Translations under genes and position numbers: made by a program | The notes under the pieces: model-generated | Database searches by the model: none | Told to the model about the DNA's origin: nothing | The model's input: only the letters and a program-made list of their open reading frames with translations | In this document: positions 1-5,346 of the stretch, piece by piece | Layout of the letters: every line of letters starts with the position of its first letter | How positions within the stretch are numbered: the stretch's first letter is position 1 | From: JANNOG01 sp050329415 | GTDB lineage: Bacteria > Actinomycetota > Actinomycetes > Actinomycetales > JBBAYJ01 | Length of the DNA stretch: 5,346 nucleotides | Assembly (NCBI GenBank): GCA_050329415.1 | Contig: JBHJOS010000073.1 | Coordinates: forward strand, 1 to 5,346 | Reading direction: 5' to 3'

Positions 1-1775
1 ACCACCGTCGTCGTCGACCCATCGGTGATCACCGCGGTGTTCACGCCACCGCCGGCGTCGTACGTCACCTCACCGCCGATCTGCAGCAGCGAGTCGTCCC
101 CCGGCCCTCCCTGGACCACCTCGCCCTGGGCGTTCACAGCGATGCTGTCCGATCCCTCCAGCAGACCCGGATCGATCCGCGTCAACCACTCGCGGATCAG
201 CAGGTCCTGACCGTCGGCATTGTCGCCGTCCCGCTTCTCGACCCGATTGTCGTCGATGTCGAACCCCAGGCGCGCATCCCCCGGCACCTCGAACGTGTCG
301 TCCCGCCGGTCGCTCCTGCCCAACCCGATAGCCGGCCCGACCACCGACAACCGGAAACCGTCGCCGTACATCGTCAGGTCGGCGTTCAGGTCCGCGTTGA
401 CCGCCTCGAACTTCGGGCGCACCGAGAACACCCCGCTGAACTCGTGGTCGTCACTTCCAACCCGCCGCATCCCGCATTCCTCCGACCGGCAGTACTCCTC
501 CCCCCGGGGCCCGGAACGATCCCGACGCAGCGCCGCCTTCAGCTTGTTCTCGATGTCCATCGGCGTGAGATTCGCAATCAGGGAGTCCAGGAACGGCGAG
601 GACTGCGGGTCGCCCTGGTGCCACCAGGAGAACGAGTCCGCCCCTGCGTCGTAGCGCAACTCCAACTCCGGGTACTTGACGAACAGCCAGTTCATCGTCA
701 GTTCCTGCAACGCGCGGTCGCTCGTGCCCGCGAGCGCGTACAACGCCAGCGTCTGCGCAGTGGTCGGCCCCGTGCCCAGATCCACGGGCTGCGCAAGGAT
801 CTCCGTCAGTTGTGCCTGGGACGCCGCCAACAGCTCGTCGATCTGCCGCTGCCCCGGCGAGTCCCAGCTCGCCACCCCGCCCGACGCCAGAACCTCGTCC
901 AACCCCGCCAGGAACGCGAGGTCCGCAGCGAACGCCGCATACTGCTCCGGGGTGATGAGCCCCTGCTCCAGCAACGCCGCCAGGAACCCCGACGAGTCGC
1001 CCATCCCCACCCCGACCTCTTGCGCGCCCTGCGCCCCGGTATCCACCTCGGCGACCGGCTCCACCTCGGCCACCTGCTCCACCTCGGCCACCTGCTCCGG
1101 CTCGTAGCCGGCCAAGAGCTTCTCGACCCCGGTGATGCCCAGCTCCGTCAGGGTGGCGGCGTCCGTGTCCAGCACCACGCCTGCGTCGAGCAGCGTCGAC
1201 ACGTCCACCCCCGAGACGTCCACCCCCGACCCGGGATCCGTCAGCGACGTGAACGCCACCCCCTCCAGGTCGACCCTCTCCAGCAGGTCCCCCACCGGCA
1301 CCAGCCCGTCACCCGGGCCCCACCTCACCCCCCACTGCCGCAGGTCCCCCCACGACACCCCCGACAGATCCACCCCCGACTCCAGCAGCTCCCCCCACGA
1401 CACCCCTCCCAGGTCCACGCCCAGCTCGATCAACGACGGCAACCCCACCCCCCTCACCTCGAACCCCGAGCCGATCAGGTCCCCGAAGGCGACCGGCACC
1501 TCCCCCTCTCCGGGCGCGACCTCCTCGGCACACGCCCCCTCGGCGTCGAACACCTCGCACACCGCCTCCCGGGTCCCCGCCCCGACCCACGGCACCGCCC
1601 CCGTCACCAGGCCCAGCACCAACCCCGCCACCACGACGACCGCCGTGCCCACCCCCAGGTACTCCAACCCCACCTGGCCCGCGTCACCCCGCGAGCCCCC
1701 GGCCCGAGGCACCCACCCGGCCCGCACCCGCCGCCCGCGGCCCCGGCGCCCGGCGGAGACCCGCCCGGCCGTCAC
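1..1775 (-). CDS. Large secreted protein with type IV pilin-like N-terminus (C-terminus beyond window)
   Basis: The frame is open from a GTG at 1775 to the left edge: 591 residues with no stop, so the C-terminus is missing. The start is fixed by a GGAGG seven bases upstream and a 4-bp GTGA overlap with the preceding gene. A basic N-terminus (about 1-30) leads to GDAG/QVGLEYLG at 30-41. If cut after G33, glutamate E38 falls at mature position +5, as in type IV pilins and class III signal peptides. A hydrophobic helix follows (about 41-62), then cysteines C73 and C82. Residues 118-205 carry a 15-residue repeat, and 228-245 a Val/Glu repeat. The rest (about 255-591) looks globular, with W-rich, helical and acidic parts and a second cysteine pair C429/C434. 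Actinobacteria have many large extracellular proteins with a similar pilin-like helix plus close cysteine pair, some possibly toxins. That link is inference from memory. No named family is recognised; the reading frame itself is secure. Confidence 0.85.
   Translation of the reverse strand, partial: MTAGRVSAGRRGRGRRVRAGWVPRAGGSRGDAGQVGLEYLGVGTAVVVVAGLVLGLVTGAVPWVGAGTREAVCEVFDAEGACAEEVAPGEGEVPVAFGDLIGSGFEVRGVGLPSLIELGVDLGGVSWGELLESGVDLSGVSWGDLRQWGVRWGPGDGLVPVGDLLERVDLEGVAFTSLTDPGSGVDVSGVDVSTLLDAGVVLDTDAATLTELGITGVEKLLAGYEPEQVAEVEQVAEVEPVAEVDTGAQGAQEVGVGMGDSSGFLAALLEQGLITPEQYAAFAADLAFLAGLDEVLASGGVASWDSPGQRQIDELLAASQAQLTEILAQPVDLGTGPTTAQTLALYALAGTSDRALQELTMNWLFVKYPELELRYDAGADSFSWWHQGDPQSSPFLDSLIANLTPMDIENKLKAALRRDRSGPRGEEYCRSEECGMRRVGSDDHEFSGVFSVRPKFEAVNADLNADLTMYGDGFRLSVVGPAIGLGRSDRRDDTFEVPGDARLGFDIDDNRVEKRDGDNADGQDLLIREWLTRIDPGLLEGSDSIAVNAQGEVVQGGPGDDSLLQIGGEVTYDAGGGVNTAVITDGSTTTV
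1041..1094 (-). repeat. 18-bp tandem repeat, three units, coding for Q/P-V-A-E-V-E/D
   Basis: Two identical 18-bp units (1059-1076 and 1077-1094) are preceded by a degenerate third (1041-1058). In the minus-strand reading frame they encode QVAEVE-QVAEVE-PVAEVD, residues 228-245 of the pilin-like protein. The unit is a multiple of three, so copy number can change without a frameshift. It is probably an acidic linker between the repeat zone and the following region. Confidence 0.85.
1345..1434 (-). repeat. 45-bp tandem repeat encoding a 15-residue unit
   Basis: The 17 bases at 1345-1361 recur exactly at 1390-1406, an offset of 45 bp. The remainder of the two units is similar but diverged. In protein they correspond to GVDLGGVSWGELLES and GVDLSGVSWGDLRQW (residues 119-148) of the pilin-like protein. 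Weaker copies containing VDLEGVAF and GVDVSGVDV follow as far as about residue 205 (near base 1160). Confidence 0.75.
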
Positions 1776-2731
1776 TGCTCCCCCTCCCCGCCGGTCAAGG
1801 TGTCGTCCAGGGCGTTGCCGGGCGCCTCGATCGCCGCCGGGACACCGAAGTCGTGATACTCGATCACCGTGGTCACCGACGCCGCGGGACCCACGCCACC
1901 CCCCGCCGCGGCCGCCACGTCCCCGGATGACGCCGACTCCAGGACGTAGCGGACCCGGTCCACCCGATCGGACACCCAGACGTCGAGGACCATCTCGCCA
2001 CCCGCCACCGCCGGCAACTCCTCCGCCACGGCCGGACCCAGCTCGACTCGCGACAGGTCGACGTCCACCGTGTAGTGCCGCGAGTCGACCCCCCGGATCG
2101 TCTCCTCGCCCACCTCGCGCACGTCCACGACGCCCTCCCGGAGCACGTCCCACCGGTTGCCGAGCACCACGTCGTCCAGGGCCACGTCGTCCACGGCCCG
2201 GGCCCCGCCCACGCCCTCGGACTCCCCGGCCGTCCGCAGCCACGGCTGGTCGGCCTGCCAGGTGGCGTACCGGTAGTACGAGTCCCCGCCGACCTCGACC
2301 AGCGACAGCGCCACCCCCCCGGCTACGGCCTGGACCTCGGACTGCGCCGGGCCCACCCGGAAGTCCAGGTAACGGTCCGAGGACCGGAAGTCGACGACGC
2401 CGGTGGCGTCGATCCGCTGCTTGGGCCGGCCCACCCCGCCGTCCACCACCGTCACGATCTCGACCCGGGCGGACCCAGCCTCGCTCGACCGCTCCCCCGC
2501 CGCCACGATCGGCCCGAAGCCGTCACCGCGCGACAGGAGCGCCACGCCCACCGCCGCCAGCACGACGGCGAGACCAGCCACCCCGATCGCGAGGCCGACA
2601 CCGCGCCGGGCAGGCTGCCGCCGGTCGCCCCGGACGGGCAGCCGCCCCCGCCGCTCGCCCTGCCACACCCGGGCGACCAGATTCAGTGGCCGCCCCACCC
2701 GCACGACCCGTAGCAGCGCCGAGGAACTCAC
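1772..2731 (-). CDS. Membrane-anchored LppX/LprG-like extracytoplasmic protein
   Basis: A 319-residue protein. A basic cytoplasmic N-terminus (1-43) is followed by one hydrophobic helix at about 44-66 and an extracytoplasmic domain (about 70-305). That domain shows the run typical of actinobacterial LppX/LprG-like proteins: a leucine-rich segment ending WDVLREG (194-200), then VGEETIRGVDSRHYTVDVDL (207-226), then a VWVSDRVDRVRY strand pair (251-262), then YHDFGVPAAIEAP near the end (292-304). Such domains in lipoproteins often bind or shuttle lipids. Here there is no cysteine anywhere, so there is no lipobox and the anchor must be the helix. The GTG at 2731 is the only good in-frame start ahead of the helix's basic flank, but it has no clear Shine-Dalgarno. 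V10 (GTG at 2704) is an alternative. The gene is translationally coupled to the pilin-like gene downstream, suggesting a joint role at the cell surface. Function is unproven; family assignment rests on motif recognition only. Confidence 0.8.
   Translation of the reverse strand: MSSSALLRVVRVGRPLNLVARVWQGERRGRLPVRGDRRQPARRGVGLAIGVAGLAVVLAAVGVALLSRGDGFGPIVAAGERSSEAGSARVEIVTVVDGGVGRPKQRIDATGVVDFRSSDRYLDFRVGPAQSEVQAVAGGVALSLVEVGGDSYYRYATWQADQPWLRTAGESEGVGGARAVDDVALDDVVLGNRWDVLREGVVDVREVGEETIRGVDSRHYTVDVDLSRVELGPAVAEELPAVAGGEMVLDVWVSDRVDRVRYVLESASSGDVAAAAGGGVGPAASVTTVIEYHDFGVPAAIEAPGNALDDTLTGGEGEQ
1783..1787 (-). promoter_or_regulatory. Ribosome binding site of the pilin-like gene
   Basis: On the minus strand GGAGG (within a longer GGGGAGGGGGAG run) lies seven bases before the GTG at 1775, inside the last codons of the upstream gene. 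It decides the start of the pilin-like protein and supports coupled translation through the GTGA overlap. Confidence 0.75.
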
Positions 2732-2773
2732 CGCGTCACCATGTCGGTCCGCCCCTCGGCGGCCCAGGGCTCG

Positions 2774-2795
2774 GGGACCCGCGCCGGTGGGTCCC
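2774..2795. repeat. Inverted repeat GGGACCC-N8-GGGTCCC in the divergent intergenic region
   Basis: GGGACCC at 2774-2780 and its exact complement GGGTCCC at 2789-2795 are separated by eight bases. An overlapping near-palindrome, GGGTCC-CT-GGACCC, spans 2789-2802. The element lies 10-38 bases upstream of the proposed -35 of the kinase promoter and 43-71 bases upstream of the divergent GTG at 2731. This placement would suit an operator. With no T-run after it, it does not look like a terminator. Short G/C repeats are common in DNA this rich in G+C, so function is uncertain. Confidence 0.45.
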
Positions 2796-2811
2796 TGGAC
2801 CCGCTCACCCC

Positions 2812-2840
2812 TTGGCGCCCGCCCAGCGATGACCTACCTT
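2812..2840 (+). promoter_or_regulatory. Putative sigma-70-type promoter of the kinase operon (leaderless)
   Basis: TTGGCG at 2812-2817 (four of six matches to TTGACA) and TACCTT at 2835-2840 (TANNNT) are separated by exactly 17 bases. Transcription would start around 2847-2850, at or within a few bases of the ATG at 2850. No Shine-Dalgarno precedes that ATG. A leaderless message is common in actinobacteria and would explain both facts. The in-frame ATG at 2829 lies upstream of the predicted transcription start and is therefore rejected. Confidence 0.5.
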
Positions 2841-2849
2841 CTCGTCACG

Positions 2850-4211
2850 ATGAGTGCTCGGGCGGCGGGGGGCGCGCACCGGGGGACCCCTACCGGTGTC
2901 CGCCGGGCGCCGGACGAGCCCCCCGGCGAACCCGACGCCGCGTCGTTGCTGCTGTCCCGGTGGCTCACCGGGGCCGGCCTGGTCTACCGGTGCGTGGCGG
3001 CCCCGGCGTCCGTCATCGGCTTCCTCGGAGTGGCCCCCGTCGTGGACCCGGCCGTCCGCTGGGTACTGGCCGGAGTCGGCATCATGGTCGTGGCGCAGGG
3101 CGCGATCGCTGTGGCGATCTTCCTCGGGAAGGTCGGCGAGCTGCTCGACCGGCGTTGGGTGATGCCCGCCGACCTCGCCGTGGCCGTCGGGCTCAACATC
3201 GCGCTCGCCGCCGCCCTGCCCACCGGGACCCAGAACGCCGAGTCCTACGACGTCGCCTGGTTCTACCTGGTGGGCGCGGTGGCCACCTGGTCGGGAACCC
3301 GCGGACTGCGGGCCGGGGCGGTCGTGATGCTGGTCGGGATCCCGCTCCAGCTCGCCATGACCGTCGTCAACGGCATCCCCCTGAGTGAGCAGCCGCTCGA
3401 CAAGCTGGTCGTCCGGCAGGCCTGGCTGGCGATCGGGTTCGCGCTCAGCAGCGTCACACTCGCCCTGTACTGGCACGGGCGCCGCCTCGCCCGGCGGGAG
3501 GGCCAGCGCCAGGGGCGCGCCGCCGAACGCACCCGGCAGCTGAGGGACCTGCACGACACGGTGCTCCAGACGCTCGAGGCGATCGCGCTGGTGTCGAGTG
3601 ACCGCTTGACGGATCCCCACCGCCGACTCGCCACGATCCGCTCGGCCTCGCGCGCGCAGGCGGCCGAGATCCGGGAACTCCTGGAACGCGACGGCGCCGA
3701 TCCGCCCCCCGCGGCAGGTCTCGCGGGCGCACTGCGCCGGCAGGCGGCGGCGGCGACATCCGCGGGCCTGGAGGTGCGACTCGTGGTCGGTGAGGTCGAG
3801 TCCGGCGCCGAGCCGCAGGTGGACGCGGCCGCGGTCGACGCCGCGCGGCAGGCCGTCGGGGAGGCCCTGACGAACGTCGGGAAGCACGCCGGGGTGAGCA
3901 GTGCCACGGTTCGGGCAGCCGTGACTCCCGACGCCGTGCGCGTCCAGGTCGCTGACGAGGGGCGGGGTTTCGAGATGAGCGGGTCCTCCGGCTACGGGGT
4001 GCGGCAGTCCATCCTGGCGAGGATGCGCGAGGTGGGCGGCAGCGCGGACATCCGTTCCGCGCCGGGGCGGGGCACGGTCGTGACCCTCACGGTGCCACGG
4101 GTCGACACCCCGACGCGCCCCCCGGTCGCCGCCCCCCGGAGATCCGACGACCCACCGCCCCGGCTCGACCGGCCCACCGACGACGGCTCGCCGGCCCTGC
4201 TCCATGGCTGA
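2850..4211 (+). CDS. Membrane sensor histidine kinase, HisKA_3 (NarL/DesK-like) type
   Basis: A 453-residue two-component sensor. After a proline- and arginine-rich N-terminus (1-35) come about six hydrophobic segments (roughly 42-64, 70-93, 105-124, 135-148, 155-173 and 190-208), then a basic linker. The dimerisation and phosphoacceptor motif is RDLHDTVLQTL, with acceptor H235. D236 and Q240 form the DxxxQ phosphatase motif of this family. The ATP-binding domain follows: N box EALTN with N342, G1 box D369-E-G-R-G373, GYGV at 381-384 and PGRGT at 405-409. A proline-rich tail (417-453) extends past the usual end. There is no PAS, GAF or large extracytoplasmic domain, so the signal is probably sensed within or at the membrane. 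Kinases of this type normally pair with a LuxR/NarL regulator, commonly encoded next door. None is present here, and the gene instead overlaps a Fur-family gene by 8 bp. Start chosen at 2850 because of the promoter position. Confidence 0.93.
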   Translation: MSARAAGGAHRGTPTGVRRAPDEPPGEPDAASLLLSRWLTGAGLVYRCVAAPASVIGFLGVAPVVDPAVRWVLAGVGIMVVAQGAIAVAIFLGKVGELLDRRWVMPADLAVAVGLNIALAAALPTGTQNAESYDVAWFYLVGAVATWSGTRGLRAGAVVMLVGIPLQLAMTVVNGIPLSEQPLDKLVVRQAWLAIGFALSSVTLALYWHGRRLARREGQRQGRAAERTRQLRDLHDTVLQTLEAIALVSSDRLTDPHRRLATIRSASRAQAAEIRELLERDGADPPPAAGLAGALRRQAAAATSAGLEVRLVVGEVESGAEPQVDAAAVDAARQAVGEALTNVGKHAGVSSATVRAAVTPDAVRVQVADEGRGFEMSGSSGYGVRQSILARMREVGGSADIRSAPGRGTVVTLTVPRVDTPTRPPVAAPRRSDDPPPRLDRPTDDGSPALLHG

Positions 4212-4716
4212 CCGCGGTCGGGCCGAGCCGCCGGCGACCGCCCCGCGGGCCGACGAGGTCGGCTCCACCGGCGCGACCTCGCCGGATGTCGTCACCCGGA
4301 CGACCGCGATCCTGCGCGCGCGCGGCGAACGGATGACGGCGCCCCGGCGGGCCGTCGTGACCGCGCTGGAGTCGATGCCCGGGCACGTGGGGGTGGACGG
4401 GGTGCTCGCCGCCGTGAGCCGGATCGACCCCACGGTGCACCGGGCCAGCGTCTTCCGGGCGCTGCACGCCCTGTCCGCCGCCGGGATCGTCCAGCACGTC
4501 CACGAGGGCCACGGCAGCACCGTCTACCACCTGCGCGAGGCGGCCCACCTGCACGCCCAGTGCCGGTCCTGCGGGCGGATCCTCGATGTCCGGCCGGACC
4601 TGCTCGACGCGGTGCGCCACGACCTGGCCCGCGAACTGGCCTTCACGCTCGATCCGGAGCACGTGGCACTGTCCGGCACCTGCACGGAGTGCGACCTGGA
4701 CGGTGCGGAGCGCTGA
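4204..4716 (+). CDS. Fur-family metal-dependent transcriptional regulator
   Basis: A 170-residue protein. After a disordered N-terminus (1-27) comes the winged-helix domain: RMTAPRRAVVTAL at 43-55 and the recognition-helix region HRASVFRALHALSAAGIV at 79-96. The dimerisation domain follows. Two CxxC pairs, C120/C123 and C160/C163, match the structural zinc site of the family. H61, H115 and H117 align with regulatory-site histidines of E. coli Fur (H33, H88, H90), and H109 may replace its Glu81. The usual run of histidines before the first CxxC is reduced to AHLH, so the second metal site may be lost. Whether it senses iron, zinc or another cue cannot be told. The ATG overlaps the kinase stop by 8 bp with no strong Shine-Dalgarno, suggesting coupled translation. 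The exporter gene follows after one base, making it a likely target or partner. Confidence 0.92.
   Translation: MADRGRAEPPATAPRADEVGSTGATSPDVVTRTTAILRARGERMTAPRRAVVTALESMPGHVGVDGVLAAVSRIDPTVHRASVFRALHALSAAGIVQHVHEGHGSTVYHLREAAHLHAQCRSCGRILDVRPDLLDAVRHDLARELAFTLDPEHVALSGTCTECDLDGAER
4707..4710 (+). promoter_or_regulatory. Ribosome binding site of the MMPL gene
   Basis: GGAG at 4707-4710, inside the last codons of the Fur gene, is seven bases from the GTG at 4718. It supports that GTG as the exporter start. Confidence 0.55.
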
Positions 4717-4717
4717 C

Positions 4718-5346
4718 GTGCACCCTGGGCCGCCGGGTGCCGGGTCCGGCGGCCTCCTGGCACGTTGGGGCCGCGCGGTCGCCCACCGCCCGCGAGCAGT
4801 CGTGGCCGTCTGGGTGCTCGTTGCGCTCGCCAGCCTGGCGGGGTCGAGCGGTGCCTTCGGCGGGCCGGCGCTGTTCGACACCCTCGACGAGGGCGCTCCC
4901 GCGGCACCCGGTGACGCGGTCGACGGGACCGAGATCCTCGAGGCGGCCGCGGGCGGCGACACCGTCGTGGGGGCGGCGGTCCGGGGGGTCGACCCGGCGG
5001 CGCCGCTCGCCGCGCCGACCGTGGCAACCCTGCGGACCGCGGTGGAGTCGGCCCGGACCGACCTCACCGCGACGGCCGGCGTCGCGTCGGTCGCCGACCC
5101 ACTGGCCCTGGCTCCCGACGACCCGGCCGCGGCCCCCCTCGTCGCCCCCGAAGGCCGGGGCTTCCTGGTCCTCGTCACGGTGTCCGGGGACGGCCCCGAG
5201 GGCACGCTGGCGGCGGTCGAGGACCGCCTCGACCGGATGGTCTCCGACATCGCGGCCGGGGTGCCGGAGACGAGCGGCACCGTCGGCGGCGGGGAGCTGG
5301 CCTTCGAGCGGGTGACCGCCCAGGTCGAGCAGGACCTCCGCAACGG
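4718..5346 (+). CDS. MMPL/RND-family transporter, N-terminal part (runs off window)
   Basis: The frame opens with GTG at 4718 and stays open to the right edge: 209 residues, roughly 30% of a usual MMPL protein of about 700 residues. Residues 11-48 show the typical entry of the family: an amphipathic LLARWGRAVAHRPRAVV stretch, a first transmembrane helix (about 27-47) and then FGGP. The following 150 residues are the first extracytoplasmic porter subdomain, rich in Ala, Gly and Asp. It ends in QVEQDLRN, which resembles the segment leading into the second helix. MMPL proteins are proton-driven exporters of lipids or small hydrophobic molecules in the cell envelope; the substrate here is unknown. 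The start lies one base after the Fur stop with a GGAG upstream, so the gene belongs to the kinase-Fur operon. Family identity is fairly sure although the helical core and its proton-relay residues are outside the window. Confidence 0.85.
   Translation, partial: MHPGPPGAGSGGLLARWGRAVAHRPRAVVAVWVLVALASLAGSSGAFGGPALFDTLDEGAPAAPGDAVDGTEILEAAAGGDTVVGAAVRGVDPAAPLAAPTVATLRTAVESARTDLTATAGVASVADPLALAPDDPAAAPLVAPEGRGFLVLVTVSGDGPEGTLAAVEDRLDRMVSDIAAGVPETSGTVGGGELAFERVTAQVEQDLRN

Noticed and set aside
200..260. EF-hand-like acidic loops (residues about 506-524 of the pilin-like protein)
   Set aside because: Asp spacing does not match the DxDxDG...E calcium loop; no clean match in either possible register.
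460..540. Zinc-finger-like CRSEEC in the pilin-like protein
   Set aside because: Only two cysteines (C429, C434) lie close together in an extracytoplasmic region. A disulphide is more likely than a metal site.
2774..2802. Intrinsic terminator
   Set aside because: The hairpin is stable but has no T-run on either side, and it sits between divergent starts where no terminator is needed.
2829..2831. Upstream ATG as start of the kinase
   Set aside because: It lies between the proposed -35 and -10 boxes, has no Shine-Dalgarno, and would add only seven residues (MTYLLVT).
444..2832. Long open frames on the plus strand opposite the pilin-like and LppX-like genes
   Set aside because: Their translations are Pro/Arg/His-rich low-complexity sequence, typical of antisense frames in very G+C-rich DNA. 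The minus-strand frames give motifs, helices and ordered start/stop coupling.
2732..2849. Fur/Zur box near the divergent promoters
   Set aside because: No AT-rich dyad resembling known Fur-family operators is present in the gap.
2805..4520. Long minus-strand open frame across the kinase and Fur genes
   Set aside because: The protein is compositionally biased with no recognisable domain, while the plus strand carries complete kinase and Fur motifs over the same bases.
4087..5343. Minus-strand open frame opposite Fur and MMPL
   Set aside because: An Ala/Ser/Arg/Pro-rich shadow frame; the plus strand encodes clear family motifs.

Overview
The window looks like chromosomal DNA of a high-GC Gram-positive bacterium (Actinomycetota). 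G+C is very high throughout, third codon positions are almost always G or C, and GTG starts are used. The protein types also fit: an NarL/DesK-type histidine kinase, an MMPL exporter and an LppX/LprG-like extracytoplasmic protein. I cannot name a genus. Gene density is very high. There are five protein genes, two of them cut by the window edges, and the only real intergenic gap is about 118 bp. I saw no RNA genes, insertion sequences or CRISPR arrays.

Left half, minus strand (1-2731): a two-gene unit read leftwards. The first gene (1772-2731) encodes a protein anchored by one transmembrane helix, with an extracytoplasmic domain resembling the LppX/LprG-like lipoproteins but with no cysteine and so no lipid anchor. 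Its stop overlaps the start of the next gene in a GTGA, behind a good Shine-Dalgarno. The second gene (1775 to beyond base 1) encodes a large secreted protein, at least 591 residues. It opens with a type IV pilin-like segment (Gly/Gln junction, Glu at +5, long hydrophobic helix), followed by a cysteine pair, a repeat zone with 15-residue periodicity, a short acidic Val/Glu repeat and a long ordered region. Its C-terminus is outside the window. I do not recognise this protein as a named family, and the pair is the best candidate here for something undescribed.

Divergent intergenic region (2732-2849): it holds a plausible sigma-70-like promoter pointing right, placed so that the transcript would begin at or within a few bases of the kinase ATG (leaderless). 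An inverted GGGACCC repeat lies just upstream of the -35 and is a candidate operator.

Right half, plus strand (2850-5346): a tight operon of a six-helix membrane sensor histidine kinase, a Fur-family metalloregulator (8-bp overlap with the kinase) and the N-terminal part of an MMPL/RND exporter (1 bp after the Fur stop). No response regulator is present in the window; the Fur gene sits where one would commonly be expected. The simplest reading is a sensing and regulation module controlling an envelope exporter, but signal and substrate cannot be read from the sequence.
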